This document shows, piece after piece, positions 1-11,254 of a stretch of DNA of 64,000 nt. The notes beneath the pieces are model-generated. The model made no database searches. It was not told the DNA's origin and saw nothing but the letters and a program-made list of their open reading frames with translations. Source of the stretch: Nelumbo lutea. Lineage: Eukaryota; Streptophyta; Magnoliopsida; Proteales; Nelumbonaceae. A program made the translations under genes and the position numbers. Positions within the stretch are counted from its first letter, which is position 1, and each line of letters opens with the position of its first letter. The stretch is from the NCBI GenBank assembly GCA_022828595.1, contig JAKGHH010000002.1:81006383-81070382 (forward strand). The letters run 5' to 3'.

Positions 1-1926
1 TCGTATGGATGCCCAAATCTTGCGGAATAAAGGGGCAAATTTCAAAATTTTTTCTCTCCCTTTCAACTGGGAATCACATTCCCTATTTAGAAAATCATAT
101 TTTCAAGGATCAATCTTGAACCATAAACTGAACCAGATCTGAACCAAAAGGAGTAGGAGAGGATTATACCTGATACGGAGAAATAATATCTCCCAACGAA
201 GGTGTTCATGCCCAAGGAAGGATCCAAAGACTGCTCCCAATGAAGATGGCGCAGTGTAGGATGGAGCAGAATCAACAGTGTTCTTCTCCAAGAACTCTAT
301 CCTTCGCAAGAAGCAGCAGGATGGCACGTGAGCACAGTTTCCTGTCAATTCTTTCTCAAAGAACTGATGTCAACATCGAATCTTGACTTCTCCCACAACT
401 AGAGATCGAACTAGATGTCTGGCGGTTGCAGGAAGGAGGCGGCAAGAAAGATATTTACAGGGATTGAAAAAATCTTTCTTCTGTGGTTTCAGCTCTAAAG
501 AGGATCTGATTATGTGATTCATCTAAAGGCTACCGCCCCCCTCCTTCTTTTGTAACCCTAAAAGATCAGCTCATAATCCAATTAGGAGTTGTTGATCCAA
601 ATCATATTTGGATCAAACCTCTCTTTAGGTGATAAGGTTAAACCCTTATCTTATCTGCAGATTAGATCAGCCTTCTCCTAATCTCATTAGGAGGTTTCTA
701 GACCTGAATCATATTCAGGTCTAGACTCTCTGAGTGGATAGAGTTAAGACCCTATCCTATCTGTTGATCCATCTCAGAATTCACCCATATTTAACTTGTT
801 AAATAAGTCCAGTTCGAAATGGGTTTTAGGCCCATTAAGCTTATGTGCTCACTTAACCTTCCTAACTGCTGCCCAGTTGGCCTTCTTGTATGGCGTGGGA
901 CCCAAGCATTGATCTACACATCATCCACATGGGTCCGGCCCAGCCTTTGTTAAAAGGCCTTGCCGAATACACTGTTATGGATAGTGCACCCCCTAAAACC
1001 CATCAAATGGGCTCTATGGGTCCAACAATTACCCTAAGTGGTCCCTGGGCCAAACCACCTTGTAACACCCAGGGACTGTGGGCAGATGCAAGATTAAACC
1101 TTCAGGTATTATCCTCAATGGTCTTACACTTAACCTCTCAGCCCATAATGATCATACACTGCCCGACAAGAGAGGACCTCTCCCTCGGCTGCAAGGAACA
1201 GTGTTGCAAACTCTGCTTATATGGATCCTGGGAATTAAAACCTTCTTGCAAACATTTTAGAAAACATAATATATATACTTTTATATCTCATATAAAATAT
1301 ACTTTGCAAAAAAAATCTCAACGAATGAAATTGGCTACCGGCAGTCTTGGTTTCCATCTGTGAGAGTGCATCCCCGATCATTACTTTTGTCCGACAAAGG
1401 GGCTGATCCTGTCACTATGATCACTCAATGAGATGAATTCTCAAACTGTCCCAACATACCCAGGTTTTGACCCCTGCTAAGGATCTCACTGGTTGGTACA
1501 TCAAAGACAGCCCAATCCGCACCTAGTGCAGTGTCATAATCGATTCTAGGGGTCGGGTGTAACTTTCCAGTTTTGCCCATCAATCTCCAAGGTCCAGGGC
1601 AATACTGGAAATCTGGTCTGCTTCAAAGATTCAATTAATCCTACACTGTATGCGCCTAGGGTCTCACCCTGGTAGCTGAGACAAACCACGCCAACCGACT
1701 TGGTGGCACCACAGTGTCAGCCTTGTTAGGATAGGTCTCCCTAGACTGACCTACTGGCTGTGAACATTCTAAACTAACACGAGTCTCATTAAGTGTCCAG
1801 TTTAAGGGTATTACACAGAAACATACCAAGGGAACATGAATCAAACATGTACTTTTATTCATTTACAATAAACTCATAAAGTACATCATTTTGATTGAAG
1901 CTAAGGGCATACAAAACTGTCTAACA
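1..1926 (-). repeat. E1 3' LTR, last ~20 bp outside window
   Basis: The inner edge is the complement of TGTTAGACAG (ending at 1926), directly followed by the complement of the polypurine tract. The outer part matches the terminal ~100 bp of the other E LTRs (compare 59380-59494) but the window begins just inside the final CCCTTCA. It aligns along its length with the LTRs at 14096-16037, 35324-37268, 42030-43950 and 50572-52529. The expected TATA position (around 550) reads TTTTGTAACC and has no clear TATA box. Confidence 0.92.
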
Positions 1927-1940
1927 GCTCCCACTTGCAC

Positions 1941-4859
1941 TTTGGTCCAATCGGGTACTAGGCGGAGTCCCATGCTTTCCACGTGTTTCTCAAACACTTT
2001 CTGTGATAGTGGCTTTGTCAATGGGTCTGCTACATTTTCCACTGTTGCTACCTCTCAACATCACCCTCCTGTTGTCACACAACAGTGGAATGCGTGATAT
2101 GCTGAATCCCAAATTCAGGAATGAACACTTTCATTCATAAGGCAGCCTCACTTACGACACTCTGTTCGGCTTCGGTTGTGGACTTTTAATTTGTTACTTA
2201 GGTCCCCTGTTTGCTGACATTCAGGAAGTAGCACACGATCCTATCATGAAAACATATCCAGATGTAGACTTTCTATCATTTGGATCCGACTGAAAATCGG
2301 CATCTAAATACCCTTGGATCTATAGTGAGCTACCATCAAATACTAGACAAAACTGTTTTGTCCTTCGAAAGTACTTAAGTATGTTTTTCACAGCAGTTCA
2401 ATGCTCCTGCCTTGGGTTGGCCTGAAATCTGCTTACTACACTCACTACCTGAGCAATGTCAGGACGAGTGCACAGCGTGGCATACATGTTGCTCCCTACG
2501 GAAGTGGCATAGGGAACATCTTTCATGCCATCAATCTCCTCAAAAGTCTTGGGAGACATCTTTTTGGAGAGAGTGACTCCGTGCCTAAAAGGAACATTTC
2601 CTATCTTGGAGTTTTCCATTCTGTATCTTTTGACTATTTTGTCAATGTAGGCAGATTGGGATAATCCTATTATCCGCTTTGATCTATCTCTATAGAGTCG
2701 AAAACCCGGTATATAGGAGGCTTCTCCAAGATATTTCATGGAGAATTGCTGTGAAAGCCATACTTTTACCGTAGTCAACATTCCTACATCATTCCCAATG
2801 AGTAGAATGTCATCTATATACAGAACCAAGAAGGTAACCTTATCTCCACTATACTTCCTGTAAACACAGGGTTCATCCGGATTCTGCTCGAAGTCAAATG
2901 ATTTGATAGCAGAGTCAAAATGGATATTCCAACTTCTAGAAGCTTGCTTAAATCCATAAATGGATCTATTGAGTTTACATACCATGTTTTCCTGACCTAC
3001 AGCTATGAAGCCTTGCGGCTGTTGCATATAGATATCTTTAGTAAGATCTCCATTCAGGAAGGCAGTTTTGACATCCATCTGCCAAATCTCATAATCATGG
3101 TATGCTGCTACAACTAGCAGGATCCTAATGGATTTAAGCATGGCCACAGGCAAAAAGGTTTCCTCATAATTGATGCTCTCTTTCTGAGTGTACCCTTTCA
3201 CCACCAAACGAGCTTTGAAGGTCTCAACCCTACCATCGGGGCCCTTCTTCCTCTTGTAAATCCATTTGCAACCGATTGCTTTTACCCCAGAGGGCGGATC
3301 TACTAGAGTCCAGACTCCATTGGTCTCCATTAAGTCCATCTCTGCTCTCATGGCCTCCACCCACTTCTGGGAATCTATGTTCAACATAGCTTCTGCGTAA
3401 GTCACGAGATCCTCCTCACTAGTCAAGGTTTCCACCAGGTAACTATCATGGTCATAGCCATAACGGACTGGTGGCCTGGATACCCGAGTGGATCTTCTAG
3501 GTTGGTCACTACCTGGAACTTGGGGGACATCTCCCACTGCTCCTAAGTTCTCCTCATCAAGAACAATTTCCCAATGATGGGTGTCCAGAATGTAATCGGT
3601 CTCCAAAATTGGGCATTTCGACTGCAAAACACTTTCTGCTCACTTGGGTCATAGAAAAGGTAACCTACAAATAGGCAACGACTGGTCTTGGATTCCAACT
3701 TTTCTGCACTCATTCTTTTAACGTGTGCTGGACAACCCCAAATCTTCAAGTGTCTGACACTTGGTTTTTTTTCGGTCCAAAGTTCATATGGAGTGTTCGG
3801 AACCGATTTGGTTGGAACCCGATTCAGCACGTAAATCACTGTCTCTAATGCGTAACCCCAAAAGGATGTGGGTAACTCTGAGTGTATGAGAAGTGACCAA
3901 ACCATATCCAATAAGGTCCTATTCCTCATCTCTAAAAACACTGATAAGTTGTGGTGTAGCAGGAGGAGCTAATTGTGATACTATCCCATTGTCCTTTAAG
4001 TATTCCTTGAATGCATCAGAGAGATACTCGCCACCTCGATCAGATTGAAGGGCTTTAATTTCTCTCCCCAACTATTTCTCGACCTCTTGTCTAAACTCTT
4101 TGAACTTTTCAAAGTATTCAGACTTGTGTGTCATTAGGTACACGTAACCATATCGTGAGAAATCATCTGTGAAGGTGATGAAATACACGTGTTGATTTCG
4201 TGTCCTAACACTCAGGGGACCACATACACCAGTATGTGGTCATCTTGCCTTGTAGGCGAGGCTCATAGGTGGAAAGATCTTCTACAGTTAGAAAATCCAA
4301 AGGACCATCCTTTACCAGCCTTGTGATTTGGTCAACACCGATGTGGCCAAGTCGATAATGCCACAGACACGTGGGATTAACTGTATCACGGATTCTCTTC
4401 TTAGGAATTTCAGCCGACGTAGTTTTGGTTATGTTAGTTTCTAGAGAAGGATGTAGAACATAGAGACCATTTTCTAGTACTCCGTATGTGATGAATCTAT
4501 TATTTCTTTTAATAGTAATCGTATTACTAAAGAAGACAGAATAACCATCTGCACACAGTTTTGAAACAGAAATCAAATTTCTCCTTAAATTTTGTAGATA
4601 AAGACAATCTTTCAGTACAATTATTCATTCTCTAAAAATTAACTCCACGGTTCCTATTGTCGCGGCTGCAACAGTTGCAGTAGTCCCCAAGTAGAGTGTA
4701 ACTTCTCCTTCACTCAGCCTTCTGCTTACCTTGAACCCCTGCAGTGAGTTACACACATGAGTTGAAGCCTCATAGTCAATACACCAGGATGCAGAAATTA
4801 CCAATAAATTGTTTTCTATAACACAAGTTTCGAAATTACCTTTGTTGGATTCTAGGTAG
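1941..4859 (-). pseudogene. pol: E1 pol (protease-integrase-RT-RNase H), degenerate
   Basis: This is a broken copia polyprotein. The protease site region reads WCID but continues YEAST instead of SGAST. Integrase pieces lie at 3543-4576, and a 409-codon open stretch (2398-3627) spans the integrase tail through reverse transcriptase. It includes [11 protein letters not shown] and [11 protein letters not shown], with the catalytic YVDD position reading YIDD. Frames are broken near 4580, 4200 and 3600, and an integrase segment around 4205 is shortened. The RNase H part (1941-2390) has the same stops and deletion as E2 and E5: STTEAE is still visible, but the region between CDN and the terminal ENVADPLTKPL motif is missing. 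Not functional. Confidence 0.9.
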
Positions 4860-5626
4860 GCAGCACAGTTCATTTTCCAGTGGCTGGTCTTCTTGCAGAA
4901 GTGACAGGCATCTGATGCTTTGTCTTTCTTTTGCTTCTTACCCTTAGTGGCTTTCTTCTGAGGCTTCTTTGCCTTCCTCTTTCTCTTGCCCATCTTGCTA
5001 GCTTCAACAAGCATGGCTATAGGCTCATCCTTTCTAATCAGTTCCTCAGATCTTTGCAACATATTCCTGAGTTTTTGTAAGTTGGCATTCAGCTTGTTCA
5101 TGTTATATTTCATGATGAATGGATTAAAGGAAGGAGGCAAAGAATTAAGGATAGCATCTACCTGGGTCGCAAGGTCCAGCCCGGATCCAAGAGCCTCTAC
5201 CTCGTTGATGTATCCCATGATCCGAAGACAATGATTGTGAACTTGTTGGCCCTTGAACATTTGAGTGGTCATGAACTGTTTCAAGACCTTTTGTCGAGTT
5301 GAACGATTCTGCTCTTCATACATCGTCCTGAGACTGTCCAATATGTCCTTGGCGAGTTCAATCTGATCGAATTGCCTCTGTATTGGGTTGTCCAAGGAGG
5401 CAATGATGTAACACTAGGCAAGGGAGTTTTTCTCCTCCCATTCCTGATAGTCTCTTCTTCGGGCCTCAGAAGCCCTATCACACGCATGCTCCGGGGCAGG
5501 ATTCTTTGCCACTTTGTCCAGCTTTTCAGAAACTAGGACCAGCATAAGGTTCCTGTACCAGTCAGCATAGTTTGGGCCCTTAAGCTTGTTGTCGTCAAGA
5601 AGCTTTGCAAATGATCCGTTTGCCAT
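4860..5626 (-). pseudogene. gag: E1 gag with zinc knuckle, one in-frame stop
   Basis: Gag starts at the ATG complementary to 5624-5626 (MANGSFAKLLDDNKLKG), the same start as in E2, E5 and E6. An in-frame TAG near residue 70, at a position that is CGG in E5, splits it. After that the frame is open through a Lys-rich stretch and the knuckle CHFCKKTSHWKMNC (about 4870-4908). The codon eight places before the knuckle is CAG here, whereas E5 and E4 have TAG. Gag would form the virus-like particle shell. Confidence 0.88.
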
Positions 5627-7415
5627 TTTCTGATAAAAGAGCAAGCATCAGTCCACAACCTAATTTGATTCATGTTCATTTCATAGATATGGATTTTAAT
5701 CTACGATCCATTTCCATTTATTCATCTCTAAGATTTCCCTCCTTTCTCAGTGACGAAGACTACGGGTTGTCTCTGGAAATGTGAGAAATCACATAGGGTG
5801 CATGGAGCCAACTGTTTCAGCTGCATAACCCCACCACCTTTCTATGAAGGATCATATCTACTCATCATATGAGTTTTCCCTTTAGCCTCTATCAAACAAG
5901 GTTCATAGCCATTTTCAAGTAGACCTTTCTATCCAGTGAGTGCCCATCCATAATGTTCGTGAACACCAAGGTATCGTGAGAGAGTTCCCATTTTCTAGTG
6001 AAGCCCCTCCCACATCGGTCTATGACGCCCCTATCATCTTATGAAACACTTAGACAGGCCCAACAACAAATGGATAGCCCATTTTCTGGTGCGTTTCCTC
6101 ATTACTGAAGGACCCATCCTCATGCTAATGATGGAAGGCCTTTAGAGAGTTCGTCATATGAATCTCCCTATCATATGCACTCATATTAGCTGGAGGGAAC
6201 AGTTATTACGCCCTAGTTTGATTTAGGTCAAACCACAGTGGCTCCCACTAACTTTCATAAAGTCATATTTCAGTGGGCCTTAAAACGGCAAGGGTTCCAC
6301 ACGTAACCTCTTGATGAGGTGTGGGGCCCACCACTGAGGGAGGTCATCCAATGACCAAGATGGACACCATGGTAGTGATGTGCATTCAGCCATGGTGTGC
6401 GCAAGAGCCACTGTCGAATGAACATGGGCCAAGCACTTATGGCCCACATACGTAGCACATCACACATCCATACATCTCATGCAGGGATAAATTGATCCAA
6501 TCAATTAATCATCTGTAAGGCCCATTGGAAGCCCGTTATAAATCCATAATATTAACCATTAATATTTTCTTGGTATATGGGCTGAAGTGGGGTTTCCCTG
6601 TTCGGCCCATATAGCTTTATTCTTTGAAGTGGGCTTTTGGCAGTTTTAAATATTTAAAACTGGGCCTTTATAGGTTGGGCCAAATTAACTATTTAATTAA
6701 ATATCAATCCTCAGGCCCATTAGTGGGAAAAATTGGGCTGAGTTTGAGCCTTGATTAAACCCTAGATTTGGTCCAAATAATTTGAACCAATCTTGGTTCG
6801 AATGGGTCTAGGGTTTGATCTTTAATTAAATCTTTAATTCAAGAAAATAATCTGAAATTAAAGAACTGATAAAAGAAAATCAAGAATCAGTTAAACGGGG
6901 CTGTTCGCACAATTCATCATGCAAAACAGAGGTTGGATCACAATTTGCAGTTTCATAACTGCAAATCGCAGATAGTGAATGTCCCATCTGCGAAATCTCC
7001 TTCTCTACGAAATCTCCCTTTCTGCGCTGACATCTTCGATCAAAAAATGAAAATAAATAGAAATCATATTTCTATTAATAATTACATCGGATCGAATGCC
7101 TATACATTTAATCTAAAAAAAAATATTTACAGACCAAATGTAATAAAAAAATCAAGAAACTGCAAATCTTACAGTTCTCCCAGCGCAAATCAAGAATTCG
7201 ATCTACTCTTGTACGAACAACCCATACATCATGAAAATCATATAGAACTATTCTAAACAATAATTAGATTTATATAAAATTAATTTCAGATTATTTGCCC
7301 ATCAATTTTGGGAACAAATTTCCCAAAACCCATATCTACGCAAATTGGGTAGAACCCCTTTAGCCCATTTGTGTAGGTTCAGATCTAAAACAGAATGGTT
7401 CAAGATTTTAACCAT
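5627..7415 (-). other. E1 5' untranslated leader (~1.8 kb)
   Basis: This is the long non-coding leader between primer site and gag. It matches the leaders of E2 (8935-10492), E5 (52544-54282) and E6 (40276-42015), so it is a family trait and not an insertion. It contains one conserved small ORF (6270-6467). No other coding sequence is seen. Long leaders of this size are known in Angela/BARE elements. Confidence 0.85.
6270..6467 (-). other. E1 leader small ORF, 65 codons
   Basis: The ORF begins MCDVLRMWAISAWP and ends SRFKAH before the stop. The equivalent frame is open in E2 (9650-9916), E6 (40889-41086) and E5 (53454-53699) despite many substitutions between copies. It resembles no family I recognise. 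It could be an upstream ORF affecting translation, or an accident of young divergence. No signal peptide or Cys pattern is evident. Confidence 0.4.
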
Positions 7416-7428
7416 GGCTCTGATACCA
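7416..7428 (-). other. E1 primer binding site (initiator Met tRNA)
   Basis: The complement reads TGGTATCAGAGCC, the standard plant copia primer site matching the 3' end of initiator methionine tRNA. It lies one base from the end of the 5' LTR (7430). Confidence 0.95.
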
Positions 7429-7429
7429 G

Positions 7430-8934
7430 TGAAGGGATAGGAAATCCATCACATGGACGCCCAAAGATTGCGGAATAAGGGGGCGAATTTCAAAATTTTT
7501 CTCTCCCTTCAACTGGGAATCGAATTCCCCATTTAGAAAATCATATTTTCATGGATAATTCTTGAACCATAAACTGAACCAGATCTGAACCAAAAGGAGT
7601 AGGGAGGGATAATACTAGATACAGAGAAGCAGTATCTCCCAATGGAGGTGTTCACGCCCAAGGAAGGATCCAAAATCTGCTCCCACTAGAGATGACACTG
7701 TGCAAGGTGGAGCAGAATCAACAGTGTTCTTCCAAAAGAACTTGACCCTTCGCAAGAATCAACTGGACGGCTTGGAAACACAAATCCAACCAATCTTTTC
7801 TCCAAAAGATTGGTATCAAGATCAAATCTTGATTTCTCCCAAGAAGTGGAGATCGAACTGTTGGAGGCGGTGGCTGCATGAAAGAGGCGGCAAGAGAGTA
7901 TTTGCAGGGTGCAAAATTCTCTCTTCTTGTAATCTCAGCTCTGAAGACAAGAGTATGTAGCTTGCATTGCATGTCTAAAGGCTACCGCCCCTTCTTCCTT
8001 TGATAGACTCAAAGGGATCAGCTCCTAATCCAATTAGGAGTTGCTAACCCAAATCATATTTGGATTAGAAGTCCCTTTAAGTGATAAGGGATAACCCAAA
8101 TCATATTTCTAGATCTAAATCTCATTTAGATCTTGGACTCTCTAAGTGGATAGGGTCTGGGCCCAATCCTATCAGCTGATCCATCTTAGAATTCGCCCCT
8201 TAATTGACTAATAAAAATAGCCCAGTTCGAAATGGGATTAAGGCCCATTTAAGTTTATGTATTCATTTAGCCTTTCAAACTACTACCTAGTTGGGCTTCT
8301 TTGTATGGCGTGGGACCCAAACATTGATCTACATGTCAGCCACATGGGTTCAGCCCAGCCTTTGTTACAAGGCCTGGCCAAATACACTGTTATGGATAGT
8401 GCAACCCCTAAAACCCATCAGATGGGCTCTATGGGTCCAACACTTACCCTAAGTGGTCCCTGGGCCAAACCACCTTGTAACACCCAGGGACTATGGGCAG
8501 ATGCAAGATTATCCCATCAGGTATTATCCTCAATGGTCTTACACTTAACCTCTCAGTTGATAATGATCATACACTGCCCGACAAGAGAGGACCTCTCCCT
8601 CGGATGCAAGGAACAATGTTGCACTCTCTCTTGTATGGATCCCGGGAATTAAAACCTTTTGCAAATCATTTTGAAACCATAATGTATATACTTTTATATC
8701 TCATATAAAATATATTTTGTAAAACAAATTTCAACGATTGAAATCAGCTGCCGGTAGTCTTGGTTTCCATCAGTGAGAGTGAATCCCCGATCATTACCTT
8801 TGTCTGACAAAGGGGTCGATCCGGTCACTATGATCACCCACTGAGATGAATTCTCATACTGTCCCAATATACCCAGGTTTTGACCCCCGCTAAGTATCTC
8901 TCTGATTGGTACATCAAAGACAGCCCAATTCGAT
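7430..8934 (-). repeat. E1 5' LTR, truncated at its outer end
   Basis: It starts at 7430 next to the primer site and matches E LTRs for ~1.5 kb. Near 8930-8935 the match stops (within the segment reading GACAGCCCAAT), and the sequence passes straight into a plus-strand E leader. The first ~430 bp of the LTR are missing. The conserved 17-bp palindrome is present around 8803-8819 with one change. Confidence 0.9.
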
Positions 8935-10492
8935 CTGTGTAGGGAGAACTGCAAGATTTGTAGTTTCTTGATTTATTTATTACATTAGGTCTGTAAATAA
9001 TTTTTTTTTTTATTTTTAGACTCATTGTATAGGAATTCGATCTGATGTAATTATTAATAAAAATAGAATTTCTATATATTTTTATTTTTGGATCAAAGAT
9101 GGCGGCGCAGAGAAGGAGATTTCACAGATGGGATATTCGCTATCTACGATTTGTAGTTTATGAAACTGCAGATTATGATCTAACCTTTGTTTTGCAGGAT
9201 GGAGTGTGCGAACAACCCTGTTGAACTGATTCTTGATTTTCTTTTATCAGTTTTTTAATTTCAGATTATTTTCTTGAATTAAAGATTTAATTAAAGATCA
9301 AACCCTAGACCCATTCGAACCAAGATTGGTTCAAACTGTTTGGACCAAATCTAGGGTTTAATCAAGGCTAAAAGTCAGCCCTAATTTTTCCACTAATGGG
9401 CCTGAGGATTGATATTTAACTAAATGGTTAATTCGGCCCAACCTGTAAAGGCCCAATTTTAAATGGTTAAAACTACTAAAAAGCCCACTTCAAAGGATAA
9501 AGCTATATGGGCCAAACTGGGTAACACTAATTCAGCCCATATACCTAGATAATATTAATGGTTAATATTATGGATTTTTAACGGGCTTCCAATGGGGCTT
9601 ACAGATAATTAATTGATTGGATCAATTTATCCCTGCATGAGATGTTTGGATGTGTGATGTGCTGCGTGCATGGGCCATAAGTGCTTGGCCCATGCTCATT
9701 CGACAGTGGCTCTTTTGCACACCATGGCTGAATGCACATCAATGCCATGGTGTCCCTTTTGGTCATTGGATGACCTCCCTCAGTGGTGGGCCCCACACCT
9801 CATCAAGAGGTTACGTGCGGAACCCTAGCCGATTTAAGGCCCACCAAAAATCTGACTTTATGAAATTCAGTGGGAGCCACTTTGGTTTGACATTTATCAA
9901 AATAGGGCATAATTAACTGTTCCCTCCAGCTAATATGAGTGTAAGTGATAGGGAGATTCATATGATGAACTCTCTAAAGGCCTTCCATCATTAGCATGAT
10001 GATGGATCCTTCAGTAATGAGAAAACGCACTAGAAAATGGGCTATCCATTTGCTATTGGGCCTGTCTAAGTGTTTCATAAGATGATAGGGGCGTTATAGA
10101 CCGACGTGGGAGGGGCTTCACCAAAAAATGGGAACTCTCTCACGGTACCATGACGTTCATGAACACGATGGGTGGGCACTCATTGGATAGAAAGGTCTAC
10201 CTGAAAATGGCTATGAACCTTGTCTGATAGAGGCTAAAGGGAAAACTCCTATGATTAGTGGATATGATCCTTCACAGAAAGGTGGTGGGGTTATGCAGCT
10301 GAAACAGTTGGCTCCATGCACCCTATGTGATTTCCCACATTTCCAGAGACAACCCATAGTCTCCGTCATTGAGAAAGGAGGGAAATCTCAGAGATGAATA
10401 AATAGAAATGGATCGTAGATTAAAATCCATATCTATGAAATGAACATGAATCAAATTAGGTTGTGGACTGATATTTGCTCTTTTATCAGAAA
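8935..10492 (+). other. E2 leader, 5' truncated
   Basis: It matches the E5 leader from about 52768 onward and contains the conserved small ORF at 9650-9916. The remainder has no coding signal; it is non-coding leader up to the gag ATG at 10493. Confidence 0.85.
9650..9916 (+). other. E2 leader small ORF, 88 codons
   Basis: This is the counterpart of the leader ORFs in E1, E5 and E6. The N-terminal ~65 residues (MCDVLRAWAISAWPMLIRQW onward) are nearly the same. The usual stop after FKAH is lost here, extending the frame by 23 codons. Function unknown. Confidence 0.4.
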
Positions 10493-11254
10493 ATGGCAAA
10501 CGGATCATTTGCAAAGCTTCTTGACGACAACAAGCTTAAGGGCCCAAACTATGCCGACTGGTACAGAAAACTTATGCTGGTCCTAGTTTCTGAAAAGCTG
10601 GACAAAGTGGCAAAGAATCCTACCCCGCAGCGTCTGGGTGACAGGGCTTCTGAGGCCCAAAGGAGAGACTATCAGCAATGGGAGGAGAAAAACTCCCTTG
10701 CCCGTTGTTACATCATTGCCTCCTTGGACAACCCAATACAGAGGCAGTTCGATCAGATCGAACTCGCCAAGGACATATTGGACAGTCTCAGGATGATGTA
10801 TGAAGAGTAGAATCATTCTACTCGACAAAAGGTCTTGAAACAGTTCATGACCGCACAAATGTCCAACGGCCAACAAGTTCATGACCATTGTCTTCGGATG
10901 ATGGGATACATCAACGAACTGAAGGCTCTTGGATCCGGGTTGGACCTTGCAACCTAGATAGATGCTATCCTTAATTCTTTGCCTCCTTCCTTTAATCCGT
11001 TCATCATGAACTATAACATGAACAAGCTGAATATCAGCTTGCAAGAGCTCAGCAATATGTTGCAAAGAGTTGAGAAACTGATTAGAAAGGATGAGCCTGT
11101 TGCCATGCTTGTTGAAGCTAGCAAGACAGGCAAGAGAAAGAGGAAGGCAAAAAAACCTCAGAAGAAAGCCACTAAGGGTAAGAAGCAGAAGAAAGACAAA
11201 GCATCGAATGCCTGTCAAATCTGCAAGAAGACCGACCACTGGAAAATAAACTGT
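10493..11254 (+). pseudogene. gag: E2 gag, two amber stops
   Basis: It starts at the family ATG (10493). In-frame TAG codons at 10808-10810 and 10955-10957 both replace CAG, judging by E5. The frame is otherwise kept through a Lys-rich tract to the knuckle CQICKKTDHWKINC (11213-11254). The codon that is TAG in E5 and E4 is CAG here. The product would be a truncated Gag, so non-functional. Confidence 0.9.

Larger units (their letters stand above)
1..8934 (-). mobile_element. Element E1: Ty1/copia LTR retrotransposon, minus strand, degenerate
   Basis: E1 reads right to left: truncated 5' LTR (7430-8934), iMet primer site, long leader, broken gag-pol, polypurine tract (1927-1940) and 3' LTR running off the window edge. 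Gag carries a CX2CX4HX4C knuckle, integrase and reverse transcriptase motifs are recognisable, and the order PR-INT-RT-RH is that of Ty1/copia. Size, leader length and integrase wording suggest the Angela/BARE lineage (inference). No target duplication can be tested because the left end is outside the window and the right end is fused to E2. It is a dead copy with several frameshifts and stops. Confidence 0.93.

Noticed and set aside
890..1363. 157-codon ORF and similar 60-150 codon frames at the same place in other LTRs
   Set aside because: They run antisense through E LTRs in two overlapping frames, with variable ends; no domain. The repeated appearance reflects LTR homology.
7416..7428. 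tRNA gene
   Set aside because: Only the 13-bp primer site matches a tRNA end; no cloverleaf around it. The same holds for 26348, 52531 and 62881.
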